Positions 1 to 10,272 of a stretch of 64,000 nt of DNA are shown piece after piece. Source of the stretch: Pluralibacter gergoviae ATCC 33028 = NBRC 105706 (GTDB taxonomy: Bacteria > Pseudomonadota > Gammaproteobacteria > Enterobacterales > Enterobacteriaceae); contig NZ_BCZS01000019.1 in assembly GCF_001598855.1 (NCBI RefSeq), positions 23,433 through 87,432 on the forward strand, in the 5' to 3' direction. The notes beneath the pieces were generated by a model. It saw nothing but the letters and a program-made list of their open reading frames with translations, was not told the DNA's origin and searched no databases. Both the position numbers and the translations under genes were made by a program. Each line of letters starts with the position of its first letter. Positions within the stretch are counted from its first letter, which is position 1.

Positions 1-196
1 AGCCGGGCGCGGTACTGACGCCCGAGGGTGATGGCGCGTATAACGTCCGCCTCTACCTCCTCATCGCGCTTATCCTTGATGCGCAGCTGCAGGGTGCGCG
101 CCCCGGCGTCCAGCAGGCGGGCTATCCACTCGACGCTGTCAACCACCGGGTAGAGTCCGAGCCGGCGCGGTACCGGCGGAAAATCAGGCTGATACA

Positions 197-197
<1 letters not shown>
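1..197 (-). CDS. thiE: Thiamine phosphate synthase, N-terminal part (window edge)
   Basis: The reverse strand from 197 opens a frame beginning [20 protein letters not shown], which matches the N-terminus of enterobacterial ThiE. ThiE joins the thiazole and pyrimidine moieties of thiamine to give thiamine phosphate. Only about 65 codons are present; the gene continues beyond the left edge. Its ATG (complement of 195-197) overlaps the thiC stop codon by one base (TGATG), so translation is probably coupled to thiC within the thiC-led thiamine operon. Partial, but the identity is clear from sequence and position. Confidence 0.9.
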
Positions 198-2267
<2,070 letters not shown>

Positions 2268-2269
2268 AT

Positions 2270-2292
2270 AAAGCCCCACCAGCATGCGGGGC
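2270..2292 (-). terminator. Putative rsd terminator upstream of the thiC leader
   Basis: On the minus strand GCCCC and GGGGC arms (2288-2292 and 2273-2277) enclose a 10-nt loop and are followed by TTTATCTT. It lies just past the rsd stop and just before the TPP aptamer. The T tract is weak, so it may instead be part of the leader structure. Confidence 0.4.
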
Positions 2293-2326
2293 AACAGTTG
2301 TAAACTACGCGTTAATGTTTAAGAAC

Positions 2327-2827
2327 TCAAGCGGGGTGTGCGATATGATTTTCATCGTTGGCGCTGCCAAAGGCGCTGTCCAGCGCGAGGGTGATAAGCT
2401 TATCCTCCAGGGTAAATCGGCCCTCAAGCGCTTCACCGAGAGCGGAAAGCGCTTGCTGGAACTCCATATAATTGTCGTCATCAATGGCCTGCTCAAGGTT
2501 TGAGTCATAAATCGCCATGATTTGCTGGGTATTGGTTTTAAGCTGCGGATAGATGCGGGAAACGGCTAAACAGAGGTTTTCATCTTTTAATTTCGCGACA
2601 ATGCGTTCATAAAGATTAAAGTGGCAGGCAGAAAGGTAGTCCACGAGGCGGTGGCAAAAGTCATCCAGCGCTTTTTCATTCAGGCGCGTATATGAACCTT
2701 TGCCGGGCTTGATACCCACCAGGTTGTAGTAGGCAACCAGCAGCTGCTTGCGGACCTGGAGCCAGCTATCGACGAGCTGATGGCTGCCGCCTACGCGCTC
2801 TGTCAGATGTTCTAACTGGTTCAGCAT
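2327..2827 (-). CDS. rsd: Regulator of sigma D (anti-sigma-70 factor)
   Basis: 166 residues beginning MLNQLEHLTERVGG, closely matching E. coli Rsd (158 aa). Rsd binds the housekeeping sigma factor in stationary phase and biases RNA polymerase toward sigma-S; it is also known to act on SpoT. The start at 2827 is preferred over an in-frame ATG four codons upstream because a GGAG Shine-Dalgarno sequence lies at proper distance from it and it matches the family N-terminus. The extra residues are near the C-terminus (SAFGSANDENHIAHPA). It is divergent from nudC, as in E. coli. Confidence 0.93.
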   Translation of the reverse strand: MLNQLEHLTERVGGSHQLVDSWLQVRKQLLVAYYNLVGIKPGKGSYTRLNEKALDDFCHRLVDYLSACHFNLYERIVAKLKDENLCLAVSRIYPQLKTNTQQIMAIYDSNLEQAIDDDNYMEFQQALSALGEALEGRFTLEDKLITLALDSAFGSANDENHIAHPA

Positions 2828-2918
2828 GATTGACTCCATTGTTAAGAGATTAACGGCTCACCAAATGTAAAAAAACTGTTAATAACAGTGCCAGCGAAGC
2901 AAAGGTAGTGCAATAGAT

Positions 2919-3692
2919 ATGGATCGTATAATTGAAAAATCAGATAGCGGCTGGTGGATAGTCAGCCGTGAACACAAATTATGGCTGCCGGGTGGAGAAT
3001 TGCCACTGGGTACGGCGGCAAAGTTCGATCTTGCGGGCCAGCGCGCAATGCAAATCGGCGAGTGGCAGGGCGAGCCCGTCTGGCTGGTGCAGCAGGCCCG
3101 GCGCCAGGAGATGGGCTCGCTGCGCCAGCTGCTGGATGCCGATGTGGGCCTGCTTCAGCTGGCGGGGCGCGGCGTACAGCTGGCCGAATTTTACCGATCC
3201 CATAAATTCTGCGGCTACTGCGGACACGAGATGCACCCGAGCAAAACCGAATGGGCGATGCTCTGCGGCCACTGCCGGGAGCGCTACTACCCGCAGATAG
3301 CGCCCTGCATTATCGTCGCCATCCGCCGCGATGATGCCATTCTGCTGGCCCAGCACGTCCGCCACCGCAACGGCATCCACACGGTGCTGGCCGGTTTTGT
3401 TGAAGTGGGCGAAACTCTTGAGCAGGCGGTGGCCCGCGAGGTGATGGAGGAGAGCGGCATTAAGGTGAAGAATCTGCGCTACGTCACCTCCCAGCCGTGG
3501 CCCTTCCCGCAGTCGCTGATGACCGCCTTTATGGCCGACTACGACAGCGGCGACATCGCCATCGATCCGAAAGAGCTGATTCAGGCGGACTGGTACCGCT
3601 ATGACCGCCTGCCGCTGCTGCCGCCGCCGGGTACCGTGGCGCGCAGGCTGATTGAAGACACGGTGGCGATGTGTCGGGCGGACGCGCAGTGA
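2919..3692 (+). CDS. nudC: NAD-capped RNA hydrolase NudC
   Basis: 257 residues, the E. coli length. NudC removes the NAD cap from RNA 5' ends and hydrolyses NADH and NAD+. A four-cysteine zinc site is visible (CGYCGHEM and CGHCRERYY, residues about 98-119). The Nudix box [20 protein letters not shown] is intact, followed by [11 protein letters not shown]. It is first of a likely nudC-hemE-nfi-yjaG run, all on the plus strand. The Shine-Dalgarno sequence is weak (AAAGGTAG, 9 nt or more before the ATG). Confidence 0.96.
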   Translation: MDRIIEKSDSGWWIVSREHKLWLPGGELPLGTAAKFDLAGQRAMQIGEWQGEPVWLVQQARRQEMGSLRQLLDADVGLLQLAGRGVQLAEFYRSHKFCGYCGHEMHPSKTEWAMLCGHCRERYYPQIAPCIIVAIRRDDAILLAQHVRHRNGIHTVLAGFVEVGETLEQAVAREVMEESGIKVKNLRYVTSQPWPFPQSLMTAFMADYDSGDIAIDPKELIQADWYRYDRLPLLPPPGTVARRLIEDTVAMCRADAQ

Positions 3693-3732
3693 CGTGCTAC
3701 ACTGGCGGCAACGAAGATCAGGGAATATGAAA

Positions 3733-4797
3733 ATGACCGAACTGAAAAACGATCGCTACCTGCGGGCGCTGCTGCGCCAGCCTGTTGATATTACCCCCGT
3801 CTGGATGATGAGGCAGGCAGGCCGCTATTTACCGGAGTACAAGGCCACCCGCGCCGAGGCGGGCGATTTTATGTCGCTGTGTAAAAACGCCGAGCTGGCC
3901 TGCGAAGTGACGCTCCAGCCGCTGCGCCGCTTCCCGCTTGATGCCGCTATCCTGTTTTCCGATATTCTCACCGTGCCGGACGCGATGGGCCTCGGGCTCT
4001 ATTTTGAGACCGGAGAAGGCCCGCGCTTTACCTCTCCGGTACGCAGCATGGCGGATGTGGAAAAGCTGCCGGTGCCCGATCCGGAGCAGGAGCTGGGCTA
4101 CGTGATGAACGCCGTGCGCACCATTCGCCGCGAGCTGAAGGGCGAAGTGCCGCTGATCGGCTTCTCCGGCAGCCCGTGGACTCTGGCGACCTACATGGTC
4201 GAAGGCGGCAGCAGCAAAGCCTTTACGGTCATCAAGAAGATGATGTACGCCGACCCGAAGGCGCTGCATCTGCTGCTGGACAAGCTGGCGCGCAGCGTGA
4301 CGCTCTATCTGAACGCGCAAATTAAAGCCGGCGCCCAGTCGGTAATGATTTTCGACACCTGGGGCGGGGTGCTCACCGGCCGCGATTACCAGCAGTTCTC
4401 CCTCTACTACATGCACAAAATCGTTGACGGCCTGCTGCGCGAAAACAAGGGACGCCGGGTGCCGGTGACGCTCTTTACTAAGGGCGGCGGCCAGTGGCTG
4501 GAGGCGATGGCCGCCACCGGCTGCGATGCGCTGGGCCTCGACTGGACCACCGACATTGCCGACGCCCGCCGCCGGGTCGGCGATAAAGTGGCGCTGCAGG
4601 GCAACATGGATCCGTCCATGCTCTACGCTCAGCCCGCGCGCATTGAGGAGGAGGTTGCCACTATTCTTGCCGGTTTCGGCGAGGGGGAGGGGCACGTCTT
4701 TAACCTCGGACACGGCATTCACCAGGACGTGCCGCCGGCGCACGCGGGCGCTTTCGTCGACGCCGTGCACCGCCTCTCTGCGGCGTATCACCGCTGA
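3733..4797 (+). CDS. hemE: Uroporphyrinogen decarboxylase
   Basis: 354 residues, the same as E. coli HemE. It decarboxylates the four acetate side chains of uroporphyrinogen III to give coproporphyrinogen III in haem synthesis. The N-terminal [19 protein letters not shown] and the [15 protein letters not shown] motif are diagnostic. Two in-frame ATGs are close together (3727 and 3733); the second is chosen because AGGGA lies 9 nt before it and it matches the family start. The stop overlaps the nfi start by one base (TGATG), suggesting translational coupling. Confidence 0.96.
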   Translation: MTELKNDRYLRALLRQPVDITPVWMMRQAGRYLPEYKATRAEAGDFMSLCKNAELACEVTLQPLRRFPLDAAILFSDILTVPDAMGLGLYFETGEGPRFTSPVRSMADVEKLPVPDPEQELGYVMNAVRTIRRELKGEVPLIGFSGSPWTLATYMVEGGSSKAFTVIKKMMYADPKALHLLLDKLARSVTLYLNAQIKAGAQSVMIFDTWGGVLTGRDYQQFSLYYMHKIVDGLLRENKGRRVPVTLFTKGGGQWLEAMAATGCDALGLDWTTDIADARRRVGDKVALQGNMDPSMLYAQPARIEEEVATILAGFGEGEGHVFNLGHGIHQDVPPAHAGAFVDAVHRLSAAYHR

Positions 4798-5468
4798 TGG
4801 ATCTCGCCGATCTGCGTCAGCAGCAGCTCGCTCTGGCTTCGTCGACGATCCGCGAAGATCGCTTTATCGCCGATCCGCCCCACCTGATCGGCGGGGCCGA
4901 CGTCGGCTTTGAGCAGGGCGGAGAGGTCACCCGCGCGGCGATGGTGCTGCTGAGCTACCCTGAGCTTGAGCTGGTGGAGTATCAGATAGCCCGTATTCCC
5001 ACAACCATGCCCTACATTCCCGGATTTCTATCGTTTCGCGAATATCCCGCGCTGCTGGCGGCGTGGGAGAAGCTGTCGCGCAAGCCCGATCTGCTGTTCG
5101 TCGACGGCCACGGTATCTCGCATCCCCGGCGGCTCGGGGTGGCCAGCCACTTCAGCCTGCTGGTGGACGTCCCGACCATCGGCGTGGCGAAGAAGCGGCT
5201 GTGCGGCAAGTTTGAACCGCTCGGACCCGAGCCGGGCGCGCTGGCGCCGCTGATGGACAAGGGCGAGCAGTTGGCGTGGGTGTGGCGCAGCAAGGCGCGC
5301 TGCAATCCGCTGTTTATCGCCACCGGCCACCGCATCAGCCTCGACAGCGCCCTGGCGTGGGTGCAGCGCTGTACCCGCGGCTATCGGCTGCCGGAGCCGA
5401 CGCGCTGGGCGGATGCGGTCGCCTCTAATCGTCCGGCGTTTCAGCGCTGGCAAGCAATTCAGCCCTGA
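4797..5468 (+). CDS. nfi: Endonuclease V (deoxyinosine 3'-endonuclease)
   Basis: 223 residues, as in E. coli Nfi. It nicks DNA on the 3' side of deoxyinosine and other deaminated bases and starts alternative excision repair. The catalytic Asp35 sits in [10 protein letters not shown], and the second acidic site is in [16 protein letters not shown]. The gene overlaps hemE by one base and precedes yjaG by 41 bp, so it is probably co-transcribed with both. Confidence 0.95.
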   Translation: MDLADLRQQQLALASSTIREDRFIADPPHLIGGADVGFEQGGEVTRAAMVLLSYPELELVEYQIARIPTTMPYIPGFLSFREYPALLAAWEKLSRKPDLLFVDGHGISHPRRLGVASHFSLLVDVPTIGVAKKRLCGKFEPLGPEPGALAPLMDKGEQLAWVWRSKARCNPLFIATGHRISLDSALAWVQRCTRGYRLPEPTRWADAVASNRPAFQRWQAIQP

Positions 5469-5509
5469 TTCAGGTAAACTTTCGCTACTTCACGATTCGA
5501 GACTTCATC

Positions 5510-6100
5510 ATGTTACAAAACCCGATTCATCTGCGGCTGGAGAAGCTTGAGAGCTGGCAGCATGTGACCTTCATGGCCTGCCTGTGCGAGCGCATGTATC
5601 CCAACTACGCCATGTTCTGCAAGCAGACCGAGTTCGCCGACGGCATGCTCTATCGCCGGATCCTCGATCTGGTCTGGGAGACGCTGACCGTAAAAGACGC
5701 GAAGGTGAACTTCGACAGCCAGCTGGAGAAGCTGGAAGAGGCGATCCCGGCGGCAGATGATTTCGATATGTACGGTGTTTATCCGGCCATCGACGCCTGC
5801 GTGGCCCTGAGCGAACTTTTGCACTCGCGCCTCAGCGGTGAAACCCTGGAGCATGCGGTGGAGGTCAGTAAGGCCTCGATTACCACCGTGGCAATGCTGG
5901 AAATGTCCCAGGCCGGGCGCGAAATGAGCGATGAAGAGCTGAAAGAAAACCCCGCCGTGGAGCAGGAGTGGGACATCCAGTGGGAGATTTTCCGCCTGCT
6001 GGCCGACTGCGAAGAGCGCGACGTAGAGCTGATAAAAGGCCTGCGCGCCGACCTGCGGGAAGCGGGTGAAAGCAATATCGGTATAAATTTTCAGCAATAA
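5510..6100 (+). CDS. yjaG: DUF416 family protein YjaG
   Basis: 196 residues starting MLQNPIHLRLEKLESWQH, matching the conserved enterobacterial YjaG (DUF416), whose function is not established. It is soluble and acidic with no signal peptide or membrane segment. It always lies between nfi and hupA in relatives. A hairpin with GCCCCCC/GGGGGGC arms (6155-6161 and 6177-6183) follows the gene but is not backed by a T run on this strand. Confidence 0.92.
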   Translation: MLQNPIHLRLEKLESWQHVTFMACLCERMYPNYAMFCKQTEFADGMLYRRILDLVWETLTVKDAKVNFDSQLEKLEEAIPAADDFDMYGVYPAIDACVALSELLHSRLSGETLEHAVEVSKASITTVAMLEMSQAGREMSDEELKENPAVEQEWDIQWEIFRLLADCEERDVELIKGLRADLREAGESNIGINFQQ

Positions 6101-6183
6101 GACCGCAAAACGTGACATTCAGTCTGAATTGTCATGCCTGGAGGCTTCACATCTGCCCCCCGTCTGGTCTACATTTGGGGGGC

Positions 6184-6286
6184 GAAAAAAAGTGGCTATC
6201 GGTGCGTGTATGCAGGAGAGTGCTTTTCTGGCATTTCCATCGCACTCGGTGCTTAGCAAGCGATAAACACATTGTAAGGATAACAT
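6184..6286 (+). promoter_or_regulatory. hupA promoter and leader region
   Basis: The stretch before hupA has no gene. It ends in a strong ribosome binding site, AAGGATAAC, directly before ATG. The promoter elements themselves were not resolved with confidence. Confidence 0.4.
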
Positions 6287-6559
6287 ATGAACAAGACTCA
6301 ACTGATTGATGTAATTGCGGACAAAGCTGACCTGTCTAAAACCCAGGCTAAAGCAGCTCTGGAATCCACTCTGGCTGCAATTACCGAGTCTCTGAAAGAA
6401 GGTGATGCTGTTCAACTGGTCGGTTTCGGTACCTTCAAAGTGAACCACCGCGCTGAGCGTACTGGCCGCAACCCGCAGACCGGTAAAGAGATCAAAATCG
6501 CTGCAGCTAACGTGCCAGCGTTTGTCTCTGGCAAAGCACTGAAAGACGCAGTTAAGTAA
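6287..6559 (+). CDS. hupA: DNA-binding protein HU, alpha subunit
   Basis: 90 residues, differing from E. coli HupA at only about two positions near residues 12-15 (both Glu to Asp). HU-alpha dimerises, usually with HU-beta, and bends and compacts chromosomal DNA. The DNA-binding arm [20 protein letters not shown] is intact. Codon choice is that of a very highly expressed gene (cgt, ctg, gct, aaa) and its GC content is lower than its neighbours, which is expected for HU and not a sign of transfer. Confidence 0.98.
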   Translation: MNKTQLIDVIADKADLSKTQAKAALESTLAAITESLKEGDAVQLVGFGTFKVNHRAERTGRNPQTGKEIKIAAANVPAFVSGKALKDAVK

Positions 6560-6565
6560 GACCGC

Positions 6566-7264
6566 GTGGCAGGACACAGTTTTAACGAAGGGGCGGTTTC
6601 GCCCCTTTTGTCTATCTGGCGCCGCCTGCCGCTGCTGGCGGGCGCCGTCTTGCTGTCATCCTGCAGCCACCACGACGCGCTTCCTCCGTTTACCTCCAGC
6701 GGCTACGCCGACAATCAGGGCGCGGTGCGCATCTGGCGCAAAGACGCCGACAGCGACACGCATCTGCTGGTCGCCTTCAGCCCGTGGCGCGGGGACAACA
6801 CCACCACCAGCGAATACCGCTGGCAGGGCGACTCGCTCTCGCTTATCGATCTTAAGGTCTACGGCAAAGCGCCTGAACAGGTGCGGGTGCGCTTCGACGC
6901 GCGCGGCGAGCTGAACTTTATGCAGCGCGAGGCTAACGGCCAGAAGCAGCAGCTCTCCACCGATCAGATTGCCCTCTACCGCTACAAGGCCCAGCAGATC
7001 CGCCAGACCAGCGATGCCCTGCGTCAGGGGCACGTGGTGCTGCGCCAGGGGAGTTGGCACGCCGGGCGGACGGTGACCACCTGCGAAGGTCAGACCGTGA
7101 AGCCGGACCTTGAGGCGGACGATCTGGCCTTTATCGAACGCCGCCAGAGCCGCTCCTCAACGGACGTCAGCATTGCCTGGCTGGAGGCGCCAGAAGGGGC
7201 CCAGCTGCTGCTGGTCGCCAATGAAGATTTCTGCCGCTGGCAGCCGACAAAAAAAGATTTCTGA
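6566..7264 (+). CDS. yjaH: DUF1481 lipoprotein YjaH
   Basis: 232 residues if the GTG at 6566 is used. An N-terminal signal with a lipobox-like LLSSC (cysteine about residue 33) indicates an exported lipoprotein. The body matches YjaH (DUF1481) of E. coli, which follows hupA; its function is unknown. The start is uncertain: the GTG lies 6 bp after hupA and before the hupA terminator hairpin. An in-frame TTG at the hairpin's T run (about 6608) would give a shorter, more typical signal peptide. No terminator is visible after the gene, which faces yhhS across 74 bp. Confidence 0.82.
   Translation: MAGHSFNEGAVSPLLSIWRRLPLLAGAVLLSSCSHHDALPPFTSSGYADNQGAVRIWRKDADSDTHLLVAFSPWRGDNTTTSEYRWQGDSLSLIDLKVYGKAPEQVRVRFDARGELNFMQREANGQKQQLSTDQIALYRYKAQQIRQTSDALRQGHVVLRQGSWHAGRTVTTCEGQTVKPDLEADDLAFIERRQSRSSTDVSIAWLEAPEGAQLLLVANEDFCRWQPTKKDF
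6588..6611 (+). terminator. hupA rho-independent terminator
   Basis: Arms AAGGGGCG (6588-6595) and CGCCCCTT (6600-6607) with a GTTT loop, followed by TTG. It begins 28 bp after the hupA stop and lies inside the 5' end of the downstream open frame, so a transcript ending here would contain the nominal start of that gene. Confidence 0.85.
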
Positions 7265-7307
7265 TCCTTTTCGGCCGTGAATTCAGTGACGCAATGATGT
7301 AATAATG

Positions 7308-7319
7308 TGACAACTGTCA
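7308..7319. repeat. Short inverted repeat upstream of yhhS
   Basis: TGACA-AC-TGTCA, 20 bp before the yhhS start and inside the 74-bp left junction of the relocated block. It could be an operator but is too short to assign. Confidence 0.25.
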
Positions 7320-7338
7320 TACTCCCCCGGTAAATATC

Positions 7339-8559
7339 ATGCCTGAACCCCTTGCCAGTACGGCCCTCAGCGGGCTGCGCCTCAATCTGCGTATTGTGTC
7401 GGTGGTTATCTTTAATTTCGCCAGCTACCTGACTATCGGCCTGCCGCTGGCGGTGCTGCCGGGCTACGTGCACGATGTGATGGGCTTCAGCGCCTTCTGG
7501 GCAGGGCTGGTGATTAGTCTCCAGTATCTGGCGACCCTGCTGAGCCGGCCGCACGCCGGGCGCTACGCCGATCTGCTGGGGCCGAAGAAAGTCGTTATCT
7601 TCGGGCTGTGCGGCTGCTTGCTGAGCGGCATCTGTTACCTGCTGGCCGCCGTCGGCAGCGGTTGGCCGCTGGCCAGCCTGGTCGTGCTGTGTCTGGGAAG
7701 GATTATTCTCGGCGTCGGCCAGAGCTTCGCGGGCACCGGCTCCACGCTGTGGGGCGTCGGCGTGGTCGGCTCCCTGCACATCGGGCGGGTGATCTCCTGG
7801 AACGGTATCGTCACCTACGGCGCGATGGCCCTGGGCGCGCCGCTGGGCGTGCTCTGCTACCGGTACGGCGGCCTGCAGGGGCTGGCGTGGACCATTATCG
7901 CGGTGGCGCTGACCGCTGTCCTCTGCGCCCTGCCGCGCGCGGCGGTGAAGGCGGCGCGGGGCAAGGTGATGTCGTTTCGCGCCGTCCTGGGGCGAGTCTG
8001 GCCCTACGGCGCCGCGCTGGCGCTGGGTTCGGCGGGATTTGGCGTCATCGCCACGTTTATCACGCTGTTTTATGCGGCTAAGGGCTGGGACGGCGCCGCC
8101 TTTGCCCTGACGCTGTTCAGCGTCGCCTTCGTCGGTACCCGGCTGCTGTTTCCGAACGGCATTAACCGCCTCGGCGGCCTCAACGTGGCGATGATCTGTT
8201 TCGCCATTGAGATGGCGGGGCTGGTGCTGGTGGGCATTGCCGACGCGCCGCTGTTGGCGAAAATCGGCACCCTGCTGACCGGCGCCGGTTTCTCGCTGGT
8301 CTTTCCGGCGCTGGGCGTGGTGGCGGTGAAGTCGGTGCCGGCGCACAACCAGGGAGCGGCGCTGGCGACCTACACGGTATTTATGGATATGTCGCTGGGA
8401 ATAACCGGACCGCTGGCCGGACTGCTGATAGCCCGGGCGGGCGTCTCGTCGATTTATCTGGCGGCGGCGGGGCTGGCGGCGCTGGCGCTGCTGCTCGGCT
8501 GGCGCCTGAAAAAACGGCCCCCGGCTGCAGAGCCGGAGGCCGCATCGTCAGTTGAGTAG
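7339..8559 (+). CDS. yhhS: MFS transporter YhhS
   Basis: 406 residues, about the length of E. coli YhhS, with about twelve hydrophobic segments. The N-terminus MPEP and the stretch VLPGYVHDVMGFSAFWAGL are characteristic. YhhS is a major-facilitator exporter of uncertain natural substrate; arabinose and drug efflux have been reported for E. coli. Its 3' end carries the dcrB terminator on the other strand. In E. coli it is next to yhhT and acpT; here it is next to yjaH, which marks the left junction of the relocated block. Confidence 0.93.
   Translation: MPEPLASTALSGLRLNLRIVSVVIFNFASYLTIGLPLAVLPGYVHDVMGFSAFWAGLVISLQYLATLLSRPHAGRYADLLGPKKVVIFGLCGCLLSGICYLLAAVGSGWPLASLVVLCLGRIILGVGQSFAGTGSTLWGVGVVGSLHIGRVISWNGIVTYGAMALGAPLGVLCYRYGGLQGLAWTIIAVALTAVLCALPRAAVKAARGKVMSFRAVLGRVWPYGAALALGSAGFGVIATFITLFYAAKGWDGAAFALTLFSVAFVGTRLLFPNGINRLGGLNVAMICFAIEMAGLVLVGIADAPLLAKIGTLLTGAGFSLVFPALGVVAVKSVPAHNQGAALATYTVFMDMSLGITGPLAGLLIARAGVSSIYLAAAGLAALALLLGWRLKKRPPAAEPEAASSVE
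8509..8542 (-). terminator. dcrB terminator, located inside the 3' end of yhhS
   Basis: Arms 8517-8527 and 8532-8542 pair over 11 positions with one mismatch around a 4-nt loop. On the minus strand they are followed by six Ts (complement of 8510-8515). This fits a rho-independent terminator for dcrB that is also yhhS coding sequence. Confidence 0.8.
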
Positions 8560-8561
8560 TA

Positions 8562-9119
8562 TTACTTGATGACGATGGTATTGATGATGTTTTCCGCTTC
8601 GGTCTGCGCCTTCTGCTGATCGTCGGCAGGCAGGGTGATCTGCAGGGTCAGCAGCTTGTCGTCCACTTTACCCAGCACCACGGAGGAGTAGGCGGTCTGG
8701 CCCTTGGCGGAGATGATGCTGTCGAGCTGCTGCAGGCTGTGGCCCTTCAGCTCAATGGATTTATTGGTCACTACCTGGAGCTGCGGATCGCGGGCGCGCT
8801 GCTGGGCTTCCAGGCGCGAAGCGAGCAGGCCGAGGTCTTCACTGGTGTTATCGCCGACGATGACGATCACCGCTTTCTGGCCGGTGGCGTCAGAGTAGAC
8901 GTGCATATTGTTGGCCTGAGTTCCGAGTTTGCCGCTCTGATCGGTCATCCCGGCCGGGAGAGCGAAGCTCAGCTTGCCGTCCAGCAGGCTGACGGGCTGG
9001 CCGGCGGCGTTGCTCTCGGCGGCAGCGCCCTGGGCAGGCGTTTTGCTGTCGCTGTTATCGCAGGCGGCAAGTCCTACTACCAGCAGGCCAATACCGACGT
9101 ATTTCACCAAATTGCGCAT
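8562..9119 (-). CDS. dcrB: Inner-membrane lipoprotein DcrB
   Basis: 185 residues, identical in length to E. coli DcrB. Signal peptide and lipobox VVGLAAC put the lipidated cysteine near residue 20. DcrB is required for phage C1 and C6 infection in E. coli and is linked to lipoprotein maturation and envelope integrity. It is convergent with yhhS, and its terminator is encoded in the yhhS tail. AGGAAG lies just upstream of the ATG. Confidence 0.95.
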   Translation of the reverse strand: MRNLVKYVGIGLLVVGLAACDNSDSKTPAQGAAAESNAAGQPVSLLDGKLSFALPAGMTDQSGKLGTQANNMHVYSDATGQKAVIVIVGDNTSEDLGLLASRLEAQQRARDPQLQVVTNKSIELKGHSLQQLDSIISAKGQTAYSSVVLGKVDDKLLTLQITLPADDQQKAQTEAENIINTIVIK

Positions 9120-9192
9120 CGACTTCTTCCTTTCAATAAACAGCCGTTCACGGCAGATCGCATTATCTTATCACAACCCGCTCCGGGCGCTC

Positions 9193-9858
9193 TTACCCCG
9201 GTTGAAAAGTGCGGATTTCAGATTTATCCGCCAGCCTTTTCAACAGCATATTGAGCAGCACGCCATACATTGGCAGGAAGAACACGATACTGATAAGCAC
9301 CTTAAAACTGTAGTCAACCAGCGCTATCTCCACCCAGTGGTCGGCCATAAACGGATCCGGGCTGCGCCAGAAGGCGATAAAGAAGAACGCCAGCGTATCG
9401 CTGATGTTGCCGAACAGCGTCGAGGCGGTCGGCGCCAGCCACCAGCGGCGGCTCTGGCGCAGGCGGTTAAAGACGTGGACGTCGAGGATCTGCCCCAGCG
9501 CATAGGCCATAAAGCTGGCGGCGGCGATGCGGGCGACGAACAGATTAAAGTGGGTCAGCGCCGCCAGGCCCTGCCACTGGCCCATGTAGAACAGCGACGA
9601 AATGCCGTAGGAAATAACCAGCGCCGGGACCATCACCGCAAAGATGATTCTGCGCGCCAGCGGGGCGCCGAAAATCCGCACCGTCAGATCGGTTGCCAGG
9701 AAAATAAACGGAAAGCTAAAGGCGCCCCAGGTGGTGTGGAAACCAAAAATAGCGACCGGCAGCTGCACCAGATAGTTGCTGGAGGTGATCACCAGCAGAT
9801 GAAAAAGCGAAAGCCAGAACAGCACCTTCTTGTGCTGTAATTGAGGATACTGCGTCAT
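9193..9858 (-). CDS. yhhQ: Queuosine precursor transporter YhhQ
   Basis: 221 residues with about six membrane segments, matching the VUT/COG1738 family protein YhhQ. In E. coli it imports 7-cyano-7-deazaguanine (preQ0) and preQ1 for the queuosine modification of tRNA. Typical stretches are VITSSNYLVQLP near the N-terminus and PTASTLFGNISDTLAFF. It is divergent from tusA, another tRNA-modification gene, across 165 bp. Confidence 0.93.
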   Translation of the reverse strand: MTQYPQLQHKKVLFWLSLFHLLVITSSNYLVQLPVAIFGFHTTWGAFSFPFIFLATDLTVRIFGAPLARRIIFAVMVPALVISYGISSLFYMGQWQGLAALTHFNLFVARIAAASFMAYALGQILDVHVFNRLRQSRRWWLAPTASTLFGNISDTLAFFFIAFWRSPDPFMADHWVEIALVDYSFKVLISIVFFLPMYGVLLNMLLKRLADKSEIRTFQPG

Positions 9859-10023
9859 AGTGTGACCTTTTTAATGATGGGGTGAGGGAACCCAATAAAA
9901 CCGCCGCATGATACCGCGTTGCGCATGCTTTGCAATGGCTGTTTTTCGCGCAATCGTTAACCTGGTTTGCTTTGCCGGCGGGGCGGCGTAAACTACAGCC
10001 GTTTTTTTGCCGACGAGAAGACC

Positions 10024-10269
10024 ATGACCGAAAGTATCTCCAGCCCGGACCATACCCTTGATGCCCTCGGGCTCCGCTGCCCGGAGCCGGTAATGATGGT
10101 GCGCAAAACCGTGCGCACCATGCAGGAGGGGGAGACGCTGTTGATTATCGCCGACGATCCCGCCACTACGCGCGATATTCCCGGCTTTTGCCATTTTATG
10201 GAGCACCAGCTGGTTGAGGCGCAGACCGACGAACTGCCGTACCGCTACCTGATCCGCAAGGGCCGCTGA
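10024..10269 (+). CDS. tusA: Sulfur carrier protein TusA
   Basis: 81 residues, the E. coli length. TusA accepts persulfide sulfur from IscS on Cys19 (LRCPEPVM, visible) and passes it through TusBCD/E to MnmA for 2-thiolation of tRNA wobble uridine. The start at 10024 is chosen over an upstream in-frame codon because it matches the family N-terminus. It is convergent with zntA with only 3 bp between the stops and no clear terminator. Confidence 0.96.
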   Translation: MTESISSPDHTLDALGLRCPEPVMMVRKTVRTMQEGETLLIIADDPATTRDIPGFCHFMEHQLVEAQTDELPYRYLIRKGR

Positions 10270-10272
10270 TCG

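Noticed and set aside
6155..6183. GCCCCCC/GGGGGGC hairpin after yjaG as a terminator
   Set aside because: Followed by an A run rather than a T run on the transcribed strand; kept only as a note under yjaG.
6287..6559. Low GC of hupA as a sign of transfer
   Set aside because: The protein is nearly identical to E. coli HU-alpha and uses the codons of highly expressed genes.
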